Below the pieces are notes generated by a model. The model did not search any database and was not told the DNA's origin. It was given only the letters and a program-made list of their open reading frames with translations. A DNA stretch of 64,000 nt from Halopenitus persicus (GTDB taxonomy: Archaea > Halobacteriota > Halobacteria > Halobacteriales > Haloferacaceae), in NCBI RefSeq assembly GCF_002355635.1, contig NZ_AP017558.1:1984001-2048000 (forward strand), given 5' to 3'. Shown here piece after piece: positions 9,667 through 17,449 of this stretch. The translations under genes were made by a program, and so were the position numbers. How positions within the stretch are numbered: position 1 is the stretch's first letter; every line of letters begins with the position of its first letter.

Positions 9667-9689
9667 ACCTCCCCGTTCCGGGGAGAAGG

Positions 9690-9697
9690 CTTAAAAG
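9690..9697 (-). promoter_or_regulatory. TATA box of aspS
   Basis: Minus strand CTTTTAAG centred 27 nt upstream of the aspS ATG. A 24-bp near-direct repeat (GACTCCGCCACCC twice) follows immediately at about 9711-9748. Confidence 0.5.
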
Positions 9698-9781
9698 ACG
9701 TTGATTCCGACTCCGCCACCCGGAGGGACGCTGACTCCGCCACCCAGAAGTTTCAGTACGCCGCGCCCATAACGTCCGAGT

Positions 9782-10354
9782 ATGTTGCACCGGTTGCGGC
9801 CGTGGATCGCCGCCGCGCTGGCGCTCGCGATCGTCGGGCTCGGCCACGCGTATCTGCGGCGGTGGGGCCGCGGACTCGTCTGGCTGTTCACCGTCGTGGG
9901 TGCGTCCGTCGTCCTCCACTCCGTCAACGACGTGGAGCCCGTGAACCCGCTCACGAACCCCGAGGGCGTCCCTGCCGTCGTGTTGATTCCCATCACTGCC
10001 CTCGTCCTCCTGTCCGCCATCGACGCCTACGTGTTGGGACGACGGGACCGCGATCGTGCTCGGACTCAGGCCCGAGCCGCCGTCGTCGGCGACGGAACGG
10101 ACGACCGGTCGATGAACGGTCCCGCCGATCCTCCATCCGGGACGTCCGACCGTTCGTCCGGCAACGGACCGACCACGACCGGAACCGAACGCCCCCCGAC
10201 GCGAAACGCGGTCCCGGCGACGCCGACGGAGACTCCGGCGGTGACCTGTCCGCACTGCGGCAAGGAGACCGACGCGGAGCTCGACTTCTGCCACTGGTGT
10301 ACCGAACCGCTGCCGACCGACGGGGAGGGGGACGGAACCGGCGCCGTCCGGTAG
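9782..10354 (+). CDS. Membrane protein with C-terminal zinc ribbon
   Basis: Protein of 190 residues. Two or three hydrophobic segments occupy roughly residues 8-28, 35-52 and 68-88. A polar Pro/Thr-rich linker follows, and then a short zinc ribbon CPHCGKETDAELDFCHWC near residues 156-173. This layout (few membrane helices, linker, terminal zinc ribbon) is common among haloarchaeal conserved hypotheticals. No catalytic motif is visible; the ribbon suggests protein or nucleic-acid contact on the cytoplasmic side. Confidence 0.75.
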   Translation: MLHRLRPWIAAALALAIVGLGHAYLRRWGRGLVWLFTVVGASVVLHSVNDVEPVNPLTNPEGVPAVVLIPITALVLLSAIDAYVLGRRDRDRARTQARAAVVGDGTDDRSMNGPADPPSGTSDRSSGNGPTTTGTERPPTRNAVPATPTETPAVTCPHCGKETDAELDFCHWCTEPLPTDGEGDGTGAVR

Positions 10355-10384
10355 GACGGCGACTCGCGAGCTGACCGAGCTTCC

Positions 10385-10927
10385 TCACTCTGCTCCGTCG
10401 GCCGGCTCCCGCCGCTCGACGAGTTCGTTGTTCTCCAGCGTGAGTACCGTCTCGCCGTCCTGATTGGTCACCGTGATCGCCTCGTGGATGATCCCGGCAG
10501 CGGGGTTGCTCTCGGAGGGGCGCGTGTCCAGGATCTCGAACGCGACCGAGAGCGTGTCGCCCGGTCGAACCGGTGCGTGCCAGCGCACGTCGTCGATCCC
10601 GAGCCCGGCGATGACCGCCCGGTCGCCACGTGCCGCGTCGACGAGCAGGCGGACCGACAGCGACAGCGTGTGGTAGCCGCTGGCGATGACGTCGCCGTAG
10701 GGGCTCTCGGCGGCGGCCTCGGGATCGGTGTGAATGTCGAGCGGGTCGTACTCCTGGGCGAACTCGAGGATCTCCTCACGCAAAATCGTCGTCGACCCGC
10801 ATCGTGTGACGGTTCCGGGCTCGACGTCCTCGAAGTAGATCGTGTCGTCATCGTCGTTCGAAGCCGTGTCGTCGCCGCGTGCCGCGGCGTCCTCGTTTGA
10901 CATCGTTCCGTCGGATCGATCGGTCAT
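10385..10927 (-). CDS. MaoC-like (R)-hydratase/dehydratase
   Basis: Hot-dog-fold protein of 180 residues. The hydratase signature is visible as FAQEYDPLDIHTDPEAA, with catalytic Asp and His, followed by SPYGDVIASGYHTLSLSVRLL. Such proteins hydrate trans-2-enoyl-CoA or act on related thioesters, in polyester or fatty-acid metabolism. The start at 10927 is uncertain: an in-frame ATG at 10903 (MSNEDAAA) fits better with family length, and the frame opens further upstream into a repeat array. The N-terminal 30 residues are acidic and unconserved. Confidence 0.8.
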   Translation of the reverse strand: MTDRSDGTMSNEDAAARGDDTASNDDDDTIYFEDVEPGTVTRCGSTTILREEILEFAQEYDPLDIHTDPEAAAESPYGDVIASGYHTLSLSVRLLVDAARGDRAVIAGLGIDDVRWHAPVRPGDTLSVAFEILDTRPSESNPAAGIIHEAITVTNQDGETVLTLENNELVERREPADGAE

Positions 10928-10980
10928 ATCGCGGCATATGGAAACCGGAGTCAAGCCGGTTCCGCTTCCGAATCGGGAAG

Positions 10981-11111
10981 GTTTCGCATCCGATCCGAGG
11001 TCGTTTCGCATCCGATCCGAGGTCGTTTCGCATCCGATCCGAGGTCGTTTCGCATCCGAGCCGGGGCGTTTCGCATCCGAGCCGGGACGTTTCGCTTCCC
11101 GACCGGGATCG
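10981..11111. repeat. Six-copy 21-22 bp tandem repeat
   Basis: The unit GTTTCGCATCCGATCCGAGG plus TC is present three times identically with period 22. Three diverged copies of 21, 21 and 22 bp follow. The array fills the space between the divergent MaoC gene and the membrane protein at 11165, just upstream of the likely TATA element of the latter. Confidence 0.85.
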
Positions 11112-11164
11112 CGTATCTCTTTATGGACGTATCCGTGATCACACCCAAGAGGTCGACCCAGCGT

Positions 11165-11935
11165 ATGTCATCCGACACCGACGCCGCCGCGTCCCGGTCG
11201 ATCGACCCGGGCGAGTCACGCATCGGTCGCGCGCTTGCGAGCACGGCGGCCCGCTTCTCGGCCGCCGCCGACGAATCCGCGATCCTCGGCGTCGCCCGTC
11301 GGGGACTCGACCGTGCGGGCGACGCCGCGACCGACTCGACGCTCGCGGACGGCGGTCGGTTTCTGGTCCGGGCGACCCGGCGATCGTGGTTGTTCCGGTG
11401 GCTCACCGCCGAGCCCGAGCCGGAGGTGATCGTGATCGACCTCCGGGAGACGTGGACCGTGGGACCGGTCATTCGCCTGATCGACTACCTGTTCGACCGC
11501 CTCGCGGGCGGCGTGACCGATTCGCGGGTCGTCGCGCTCGCGAACGCGGTTCACGCCGAACTCCGCGCTGCACCCCTCCAAGTCGCCGGGATCGTCGCCA
11601 TCGGTGCCGGCATTGCGACCCTGGGCGCGTCGACGATCGGCGGCGGACCGGTCGTCGGCGCCTCGACCGTCCTCGCGCTCGCGCTCGTCGCGGGCGGCGC
11701 GCTCGCGCTCCGGGACGACCGGTCGTGGGCGGCGCTCCGGGAGACGAAACCGGTCGAGCTGCTCGTCGCCGCGCTCGAACCGCCCGACCCGCCGGCCGGT
11801 ACCGACGATGTCGGGGACCAGACCGCCGCGAACGAACCCGCCGCTAACCACGCCGCTGCCACTGACCACGCCGCTGCCACTGACCACGCCGCTGCCACTG
11901 ACCACGTCGATCACGCCTCGGACGAGCGCCGGTGA
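11165..11935 (+). CDS. Haloarchaeal membrane protein of unknown function
   Basis: Protein of 256 residues that I do not assign to a named family. Residues 1-120 are amphipathic and moderately charged. Two hydrophobic helices follow (roughly residues 142-180), rich in Gly/Ala. The C-terminus ends in a low-complexity tail containing HAAATD three times, encoded by a perfect 18-bp tandem repeat. The start at 11165 (MSSDTDAA) is preferred to the ATG at 11123, because a TTTATG element at 11118 would place the transcript start near 11145. It may be co-oriented with uppP. Confidence 0.65.
   Translation: MSSDTDAAASRSIDPGESRIGRALASTAARFSAAADESAILGVARRGLDRAGDAATDSTLADGGRFLVRATRRSWLFRWLTAEPEPEVIVIDLRETWTVGPVIRLIDYLFDRLAGGVTDSRVVALANAVHAELRAAPLQVAGIVAIGAGIATLGASTIGGGPVVGASTVLALALVAGGALALRDDRSWAALRETKPVELLVAALEPPDPPAGTDDVGDQTAANEPAANHAAATDHAAATDHAAATDHVDHASDERR
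11848..11901 (+). repeat. In-frame 18-bp tandem repeat, three copies
   Basis: Perfect copies of CCACGCCGCTGCCACTGA at 11848, 11866 and 11884 encode the repeating hexapeptide ATDHAA near the C-terminus of the membrane protein. Confidence 0.9.
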
Positions 11936-11970
11936 TCGAACCGTTCCGGCTCGCCGCCGGGATCGACGCC

Positions 11971-11977
11971 GCTTAAG
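11971..11977 (+). promoter_or_regulatory. TATA-like element of uppP
   Basis: The motif GCTTAAG lies about 28 nt upstream of the GTG start at 12003 and supports that leaderless start. Confidence 0.4.
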
Positions 11978-12002
11978 TGTCGCCGCGTCCCCTCTCCCGA
12001 TA

Positions 12003-12830
12003 GTGACTCTCACGGAACTCGCCGTGGCGGTCCTGGCCGGGATAGTCCAGGGGGTCGTCGAATGGCTCCCGGTCTCGAGCCAGGGCAACCTCGCGTTGGT
12101 GCTCACCGCCGTCGGGACGGACCCACAGGTCGCCCTCCAACTCGCGCTGTTCCTGCAGGTCGGAACGACCCTTTCGGCGGCGACCTACTACCGGTCGGAC
12201 ATCGCGACCGCGTTCGCCGCGGCACCGGGGTGGCGGCCTCGATCGGCGTACGACGCGGACAACGCGATCGTTTCGTACGTGATCGTCGCCTGTCTGATGA
12301 CCGGACTCGTCGGCATCCCCTTATATATCTTCGCCGTCGATCTGGCGGGCCAGCTCACGGGCGGCGTCTTCATCGCCGCCATCGGCGTCTTACTGTTGCT
12401 CACCGGCGCGCTCCAGCTGGCCTCCGAGTCGGTCGCGATGGGCGGACGGGAGACCCCGACGCTCCTCGATTCCCTGCTCGTCGGCGGCGTCCAGGGCGTC
12501 GCGATCCTCCCCGGCGTCTCCCGGTCGGGCGTCACCACGAGCGCGCTGTTGTTCCGTAGCTACGAGCCCCCGGCCGCGTTCCGGCTCTCGTTTCTGTTGT
12601 CGATTCCCGCGAGCCTCGCCGCAGCCGCGCTGACGGTCGCCGGCGCCGGGGGTCTCCCCGGAATCAGTCCCGTGGCGGCGGCCGTCGCGCTCTCGGTCAG
12701 CGCCGTGGTCGGCTACCTGACGATCGACGCGTTGATGCGGGTCGTCGAGCGCGTTCCCTTCTGGGCCGTCTGCGTCGCCCTCGGAACCCTCGCGATCGTC
12801 GGCGGCGGCGTGGTCTCCGTGATCGCGTGA
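12003..12830 (+). CDS. uppP: Undecaprenyl/polyprenyl-diphosphatase UppP (BacA)
   Basis: Integral membrane phosphatase of 275 residues recycling the polyprenyl diphosphate carrier; in haloarchaea the lipid is probably dolichol-type. Both family signatures are present: GVVEWLPVSSQGNL near residue 18 and PGVSRSGVTTS near 170, which contain the catalytic Glu, Ser and Arg residues. Seven to eight hydrophobic helices are visible. Translation must start at GTG 12003, since no suitable ATG precedes the first helix; the open frame upstream is a shadow of the previous gene. The 3' end with its stop codon is duplicated just downstream. Confidence 0.9.
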   Translation: MTLTELAVAVLAGIVQGVVEWLPVSSQGNLALVLTAVGTDPQVALQLALFLQVGTTLSAATYYRSDIATAFAAAPGWRPRSAYDADNAIVSYVIVACLMTGLVGIPLYIFAVDLAGQLTGGVFIAAIGVLLLLTGALQLASESVAMGGRETPTLLDSLLVGGVQGVAILPGVSRSGVTTSALLFRSYEPPAAFRLSFLLSIPASLAAAALTVAGAGGLPGISPVAAAVALSVSAVVGYLTIDALMRVVERVPFWAVCVALGTLAIVGGGVVSVIA

Positions 12831-12858
12831 CGGTATGGTCTCCGTGATCGCGTGACGG
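12811..12858. repeat. Duplicated uppP 3' end
   Basis: The 23-nt sequence TGGTCTCCGTGATCGCGTGA plus CGG, which contains the uppP stop codon, recurs at 12836-12858 with a period of 25. Confidence 0.9.
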
Positions 12859-12967
12859 CAACACCCGACCATCGCGTGCTGGTCCTCGCCCCGCATACGC
12901 CACTCATCCCGCACGTATTGGTGCGCCCGCGGGGATCGTCGATCGTCGAACACCCATTCCCCGATCG

Positions 12968-13003
12968 TTTCGTAAACCAGAATTCTAAAGTGGGTTTACG
13001 AAA
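12968..13003 (+). promoter_or_regulatory. Inverted repeat operator upstream of bioY (BirA-type)
   Basis: Perfect 11-bp inverted repeat TTTCGTAAACC - 14 nt - GGTTTACGAAA, ending 10 nt before the bioY ATG. Half-site sequence and 14-nt spacing closely match the biotin-repressor consensus TTGTAAACC-N14/15-GGTTTACAA described for bacteria and archaea. It overlaps the AT-rich stretch expected to hold the promoter, so bound repressor would block transcription of bioYMN when biotin is plentiful. Confidence 0.75.
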
Positions 13004-13013
13004 ACGGTCGCGT

Positions 13014-13595
13014 ATGTCAACCGCCACGGAGTCGGTCGACCTCGTCGGTCACGAATCGACACGAAACCTCGCCCGCGCGGCGCTGTTTGCGGCGCTCGTC
13101 GGTGCGTTCGCGTACGTCTCGTTCCCCGTCCCGCTCTCCCCCGCGCCGGTCACGCTGCAGGTCCTCGGCGTCTTTCTCGCCGGGGTGCTGCTCGGCCCGG
13201 TCTGGGGTCCGGCGGCGCTTGGAATCTACCTGGCTGCCGGTGCCCTCGGCGCGCCGGTCTTCTCCGGCGGCGCGGGCGGGCTGGGCCATCTCGTCGGCGC
13301 GACCGCCGGCTACCTCTGGTCGTATCCGGTCGCGGCCGGCGTCGTCGGCCTCGCCGTCCACCGCGGAACCACGCTTCGGGACCTCGAGACGGTCGGCGTT
13401 CCGACGCTGGTCGGCGGGCTGATCGCCGGGACGGTCGTCATCTACGCGGTCGGCGTGACCGGGCTCGCGCTCGTGCTCGGGCTCGACCCCGTCGAGGCGG
13501 TCGTGCAGGGCGCGCTCGTCTTCCTCCCGGCCGAGGCCGCCAAGATCGCGGCCGCGGTGGGGGTCGTGCGTTCGGACTCCCTGGCCGCGGCATGA
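13014..13595 (+). CDS. bioY: Biotin ECF transporter S component BioY
   Basis: Substrate-binding membrane subunit of 193 residues with about six hydrophobic helices. It shows the BioY hallmarks: VSFPVPLSPAPVTLQ in the first third, GAPVFSGGAGGLGHL in the middle, and the closing region before the AEAAKIAAA helix. It captures biotin and docks on the EcfT/EcfA energising module encoded by the next two genes. The stop overlaps the ATG of bioM by 4 nt, indicating translational coupling. The start at 13014 follows the operator directly; the longer upstream frame would read through it. Confidence 0.92.
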   Translation: MSTATESVDLVGHESTRNLARAALFAALVGAFAYVSFPVPLSPAPVTLQVLGVFLAGVLLGPVWGPAALGIYLAAGALGAPVFSGGAGGLGHLVGATAGYLWSYPVAAGVVGLAVHRGTTLRDLETVGVPTLVGGLIAGTVVIYAVGVTGLALVLGLDPVEAVVQGALVFLPAEAAKIAAAVGVVRSDSLAAA

Positions 13596-14284
13596 TAGCG
13601 GTCGACGCGGTGACGCTCGACCGCGGCGGCGTTCGCGCCCTCGATGACGTCTCGCTGACGATTCCGGACGGCGAGTGTACCATCCTCGCCGGCGCGAACG
13701 GCGCCGGCAAGACGACGCTCGTTCGGACGTTCAACGGACTGGTCACGCCGGATTCGGGTACCGTTCGCGTGAACGGGACTCCCGTCGAGGCGGATCCGCT
13801 GGCCGCCAGACGCGCGATCGGGATGGTGTTTCAACACCCGCGTGACCAGATCGTCGCCGCGACGGTCGCCGCGGACGTCGCCTTCGGTCCGGAGAACCTC
13901 GGTCTCGACCGCGAGACCATCGAGGATCGGGTCGACGACGCCCTCGAAGCGGTCGGGCTCTCGGACCGGCGGGACGGCCGCGTGGATGAGCTGTCGGGCG
14001 GGCAGCGTCAACGGCTCGCGATCGCGGGTGCGCTCGCGATGCATCCGTCCCATCTCGTGCTCGACGAGCCGTTCACCGGCCTCGACGCCGCCGCCCGTCG
14101 GTCGGTCCGATCCCGCCTCGCGGCCCTCCACGAGGAGGGGACGAGCGTGGTCATCGTCACCCACGACCCGCGATCGGTCCGCGATCTCGCGGACCGGATC
14201 GTGGTCCTCGCAGACGGCGATATCGCGGCCGTCGAGAACGGGGACGTCGACATCGGCTCGTCGCTCCACGTCGATCCCGAATGA
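13592..14284 (+). CDS. bioM: ECF transporter ATPase BioM (EcfA)
   Basis: ABC ATPase of 230 residues energising biotin uptake. It contains Walker A GANGAGKTT (about 35-43), the Q-loop GMVFQHPRDQIVA typical of CbiO/EcfA, the signature LSGGQ (134-138), Walker B LVLDEP (about 155), and the switch His in VTHD. Its start overlaps bioY and its end overlaps bioN by 4 nt each, so the three are one tightly coupled operon. A single ATPase gene suggests a homodimer. Confidence 0.92.
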   Translation: MIAVDAVTLDRGGVRALDDVSLTIPDGECTILAGANGAGKTTLVRTFNGLVTPDSGTVRVNGTPVEADPLAARRAIGMVFQHPRDQIVAATVAADVAFGPENLGLDRETIEDRVDDALEAVGLSDRRDGRVDELSGGQRQRLAIAGALAMHPSHLVLDEPFTGLDAAARRSVRSRLAALHEEGTSVVIVTHDPRSVRDLADRIVVLADGDIAAVENGDVDIGSSLHVDPE

Positions 14285-14997
14285 CGGTCGCGTACGTTCC
14301 GGACGACTCCCGCTTTCACCGACTCGATCCGCGGTCGAAGCTGTTCCTGCAGGTCGCCTTCGCGGCGGCCGCGTACGCGTACACCACGCCGCAGGGGTTG
14401 GCGGTCCTCTCCGCTCTCGCCGTGGGCTGCGTGTGGGCCGCCGGCGGAACCGTCCGGGAAGTTGCGTGGGGCTACCGCTGGAGCGCCCCGTTCCTTCTCG
14501 TGGCGCCCGTCGTCGCGGGGATCACCGTCGGGCCGCCCTGGATCCGGACCGCGGACGCGTTGACGACCGGGCTTGCCAGCTACCGGGTCGGGATCGTGTT
14601 GCTCGTCGCGGGCTCGTTCGTCCGGTCGACACCGGTCCGGGAGTCGCGGGCGGCCCTGCAATGGTTGGTTCCCGGACGGCCGGGTCGGGTCCTCGGCGTC
14701 GGCGTCGCACTCGTCTTCCGGTTTCTGCCGCTGCTTCGTCACGACCTCGCGAGCACGCACGCGGCGGTCCACGCGCGGTGCGGCGCGGAGCGGCCGGTCC
14801 ATCACCGGATGCGGATCGTGGCGGTCGCCGGGATCGCTCGCGCGCTCGGGCGGGCGGACCGTCTCGCGACCGCGCTGACGGCGCGGTGTTTCGCGTGGAA
14901 CCCGACGCTTCCCCCGCTTCGGTTCTCGCGGGCCGACGTCCCGGTGGTGCTGCTCGCGACGGGGCTGTTCATCGCCGCGATCGTCGCGGTCGCGTGA
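14281..14997 (+). CDS. bioN: ECF transporter transmembrane protein BioN (EcfT)
   Basis: Energy-coupling membrane subunit of 238 residues with four to five hydrophobic helices. The cytoplasmic region carries the two Ala-Arg-type coupling motifs, in HARCGAERPVHH (about 162) and TARCFAWNP (about 199), that contact the ATPase. The N-terminal HRLDPRSKLF is also typical of EcfT/CbiQ. It is the last gene of bioYMN. A 22-bp perfect direct repeat begins 3 nt after the stop. Confidence 0.88.
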   Translation: MTVAYVPDDSRFHRLDPRSKLFLQVAFAAAAYAYTTPQGLAVLSALAVGCVWAAGGTVREVAWGYRWSAPFLLVAPVVAGITVGPPWIRTADALTTGLASYRVGIVLLVAGSFVRSTPVRESRAALQWLVPGRPGRVLGVGVALVFRFLPLLRHDLASTHAAVHARCGAERPVHHRMRIVAVAGIARALGRADRLATALTARCFAWNPTLPPLRFSRADVPVVLLATGLFIAAIVAVA

Positions 14998-15000
14998 CTC

Positions 15001-15044
15001 CTTCGGATACTGGCGGTGGTCACTTCGGATACTGGCGGTGGTCA
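15001..15044. repeat. 22-bp perfect direct repeat after bioN
   Basis: CTTCGGATACTGGCGGTGGT plus CA occurs at 15001-15022 and again at 15023-15044, immediately after the bioN stop codon. Confidence 0.9.
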
Positions 15045-15074
15045 GTCGTGCGACGGCCGCCGGATAGTGGCAAG

Positions 15075-15080
15075 ATTTAA
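15075..15080 (+). promoter_or_regulatory. TATA-like element of the Fe-S oxidoreductase gene
   Basis: ATTTAA lies about 28 nt upstream of the ATG at 15106, consistent with a leaderless transcript. Confidence 0.45.
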
Positions 15081-15105
15081 CACCCGATCGACGGTCGGTT
15101 GAAGT

Positions 15106-17379
15106 ATGCTACCGCTGCAGGCGACTCGCGAGACGTTCTGGACGATCTCACCGACGGGTAAAGCCGTCTTCTACGTACTGGCGACCGTTGCGATCCTCGT
15201 GCTCGCGTACGGGGTCTACGCGCGCTTCGCCCGGTACGCCGCCGGGCGCGAGGCCTCGGTGGACCGGCTCTCGGACCTCCCCGAACGGATCGTGGCGGCG
15301 ACGCGGATCGTGGCGACCAACCGCAAGCAGTTCGACCGCGACCGCTATGCCGGGGTGATGCACACCTTCGTCCTCTGGGGCTTTCTCGTCCTGCTGATGG
15401 CGACGACCATCCTCTTCATCGACATGGACCTGTACGGTCCGCTCACCGGCAACTCCTTCTGGACCGGCGAGTTCTACCTCGCCTACCAGTTCGTCGTCGA
15501 TGCGTTCGGACTCCTGTTCGTCGTCGGCGTCGGGATGGCCCTGTGGCGGCGCTACTGGACGCACAACGCGCGGCTGTGGGGCAAGCACACCTCCCTGGAG
15601 GACGACGCCTTCGTCTGGTCGCTGTTCCTGCTCGGGATCGGCGGCTTCCTCGCGGAGGCGGTCGCGATCATCGGCCAGCCCGACCGAGCGACCGAGTCGG
15701 TCAGCTTCATCGGCCTCACGATGGCGACCGGGCTCGAGACGGCCGGCCTCACGCCCGATCTGGCGGCCGCGATCTATCCGGTCATCTGGTGGCAACACGC
15801 GCTGCTCGCGCTCGCGTTCGTCGCGTGGATCCCCTACGCCAAGCCGTTCCATATGCTCTCCTCGTTCGCGAACGTGGTGGCCCGCGACGAGAACGCCGGC
15901 GCCCGTCTCCCGAACGTCCCCGCGGACCTCGACCACACGAACGCCGAATCGCTCGACGACTTCACCTGGAAGGAGCTGCTCGACCAGGACGCCTGCACGA
16001 AGTGCGGCCGGTGTTCCTCCGTCTGTCCCGCGAACGCGTCCGGACGCAACCTCGATCCCCGCGACGTGATCCTCGATCTGAAGGCGTACCGCGAATCCGT
16101 CGCGGACGACCCCGTCGTCGGCCGGTCGCCGGACGCGGTCCCGCCCCGGGCCGACGAGCTCGACGGCGGCGCGGTCGCCGACGGCGGCAGCGCGACCGCG
16201 GAAACGGTCCCGATCGTCGCCGAGGAGGGCGGCGTGATCGCCGCGGAGTCGATGGAGTCGTGTATGTCCTGTATGGCCTGTATGGACGCCTGTCCCGTCG
16301 ACATCGAGCATCTCACCTCGTTCACCCGGCTCAACCGCCAGCTCACCGACGAGGGGGCGCTCGACTCGAACCTCCAGGACGTCTTCCAGGACGTGATGAG
16401 CACGGGCAACACCTTCGGCGACTCCCCGGACGCCCGCGGCGACTGGACCGAGGACCTCGCGTTCGAGGTCGACGACGCCCGCGAGACCGAGGTGGAGTAT
16501 CTCTGGTACGTCGGCGACTACCCGAGCTACGACGACCGCAACAAGAAGGTCGCCCGCGCGCTCGCGAAGCTGTTCGAGCAGGCCGGCGTCGAGTTCGGGA
16601 TCCTCTTCGACGACGAGAAGTACGACGGCAACGACGTCCGCCGGATCGGCGAGGAGTTCCTCTACCTCGAGCTGGCCGGCCACCACGTCGAGACGTTCGA
16701 GGACTGCGAGTTCGAGACGATCGTCTGTACGGACCCGCACTCGTACAACACGATGAAAAACGAGTATCCCGAGCTCGACTTCGAGGAGTTCGCGGACGAC
16801 CCGATGATGCCCTTCGAGTACGACGAACGGTGGAACGCCGACGGCGAGATCGACGTGAAACACTGGACGCAGGTCGTCGAGGAGCTCGTCACCGACGGCC
16901 GCCTCGGGCTCTCGGGTAACGAGCTCGACTACACGGTGACCTACCACGACCCGTGTCACCTCGGCCGGTACAACGACGAGTACGAGGCCCCCCGCGAGCT
17001 GATCCGCGCCACCGGCGCCGACCTGCGGGAGATGCCGCGCTCTCGGTCGGACTCGTTCTGCTGTGGCGGCGGCGGGGGCGGACTCTGGATGGAACACGAC
17101 GAGGAGACGAAGCCGAGCGAGGAGCGGCTCCGCGAGGCGCTCGAGGACACCGACGCCGGCGCCGCCGTCGAGAAGTTCGTCGTCGCCTGTCCGATGTGTA
17201 CCACGATGTTCGAGGACGGCCGCAAGACCGGCAACTTCGAGGACGACATCGAGGTCGTCGACGTCGCGGAACTCCTGATCGAGGCCCTCGAGACCGCGGG
17301 AAAACTTCCCGACGCGTCCTCGGATGAAGTCTCGGCCGGCGACGGGGCCGCCGACGGCGGTCCGGCCGCCGCGGACTGA
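15106..17379 (+). CDS. Membrane-bound Fe-S oxidoreductase (HdrDE/EtfD-like)
   Basis: Large protein of 757 residues fusing a NarI/HdrE-like membrane domain with an HdrD/GlpC-like soluble domain. About five membrane helices fill residues 20-265. Two ferredoxin clusters follow, CTKCGRCSSVC (about 297) and CMSCMACMDAC (about 386), and two CCG cysteine-rich domains near the C-terminus (DPCHLG about 617, FCCGGGGGG about 652, CPMC about 696). Such proteins pass electrons between a soluble donor and the quinone pool. The mycobacterial relative EtfD serves electron-transfer flavoprotein; etfBA and an acyl-CoA dehydrogenase lie elsewhere in this window. The assignment to ETF is inference. Confidence 0.85.
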   Translation: MLPLQATRETFWTISPTGKAVFYVLATVAILVLAYGVYARFARYAAGREASVDRLSDLPERIVAATRIVATNRKQFDRDRYAGVMHTFVLWGFLVLLMATTILFIDMDLYGPLTGNSFWTGEFYLAYQFVVDAFGLLFVVGVGMALWRRYWTHNARLWGKHTSLEDDAFVWSLFLLGIGGFLAEAVAIIGQPDRATESVSFIGLTMATGLETAGLTPDLAAAIYPVIWWQHALLALAFVAWIPYAKPFHMLSSFANVVARDENAGARLPNVPADLDHTNAESLDDFTWKELLDQDACTKCGRCSSVCPANASGRNLDPRDVILDLKAYRESVADDPVVGRSPDAVPPRADELDGGAVADGGSATAETVPIVAEEGGVIAAESMESCMSCMACMDACPVDIEHLTSFTRLNRQLTDEGALDSNLQDVFQDVMSTGNTFGDSPDARGDWTEDLAFEVDDARETEVEYLWYVGDYPSYDDRNKKVARALAKLFEQAGVEFGILFDDEKYDGNDVRRIGEEFLYLELAGHHVETFEDCEFETIVCTDPHSYNTMKNEYPELDFEEFADDPMMPFEYDERWNADGEIDVKHWTQVVEELVTDGRLGLSGNELDYTVTYHDPCHLGRYNDEYEAPRELIRATGADLREMPRSRSDSFCCGGGGGGLWMEHDEETKPSEERLREALEDTDAGAAVEKFVVACPMCTTMFEDGRKTGNFEDDIEVVDVAELLIEALETAGKLPDASSDEVSAGDGAADGGPAAAD

Positions 17380-17416
17380 TCTAACCGTCGCGGACTGATC
17401 TAACCGTCGCGGACTG
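17371..17416. repeat. 19-bp tandem repeat spanning the stop codon
   Basis: GCGGACTGATCTAACCGTC is repeated at 17371 and 17390, with a partial third copy to 17416. The first copy contains the terminal Ala-Asp-stop codons of the Fe-S oxidoreductase gene. Confidence 0.9.
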
Positions 17417-17449
17417 CTTTCGTCCGGTCGCCGCCGACCGTACTGATCG

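Noticed and set aside
11604-12002. N-terminal extension of UppP
   Set aside because: Arg-rich translation antisense in character and overlapping the membrane protein gene in another frame; the UppP fold begins right at the GTG at 12003, which has its own TATA element.
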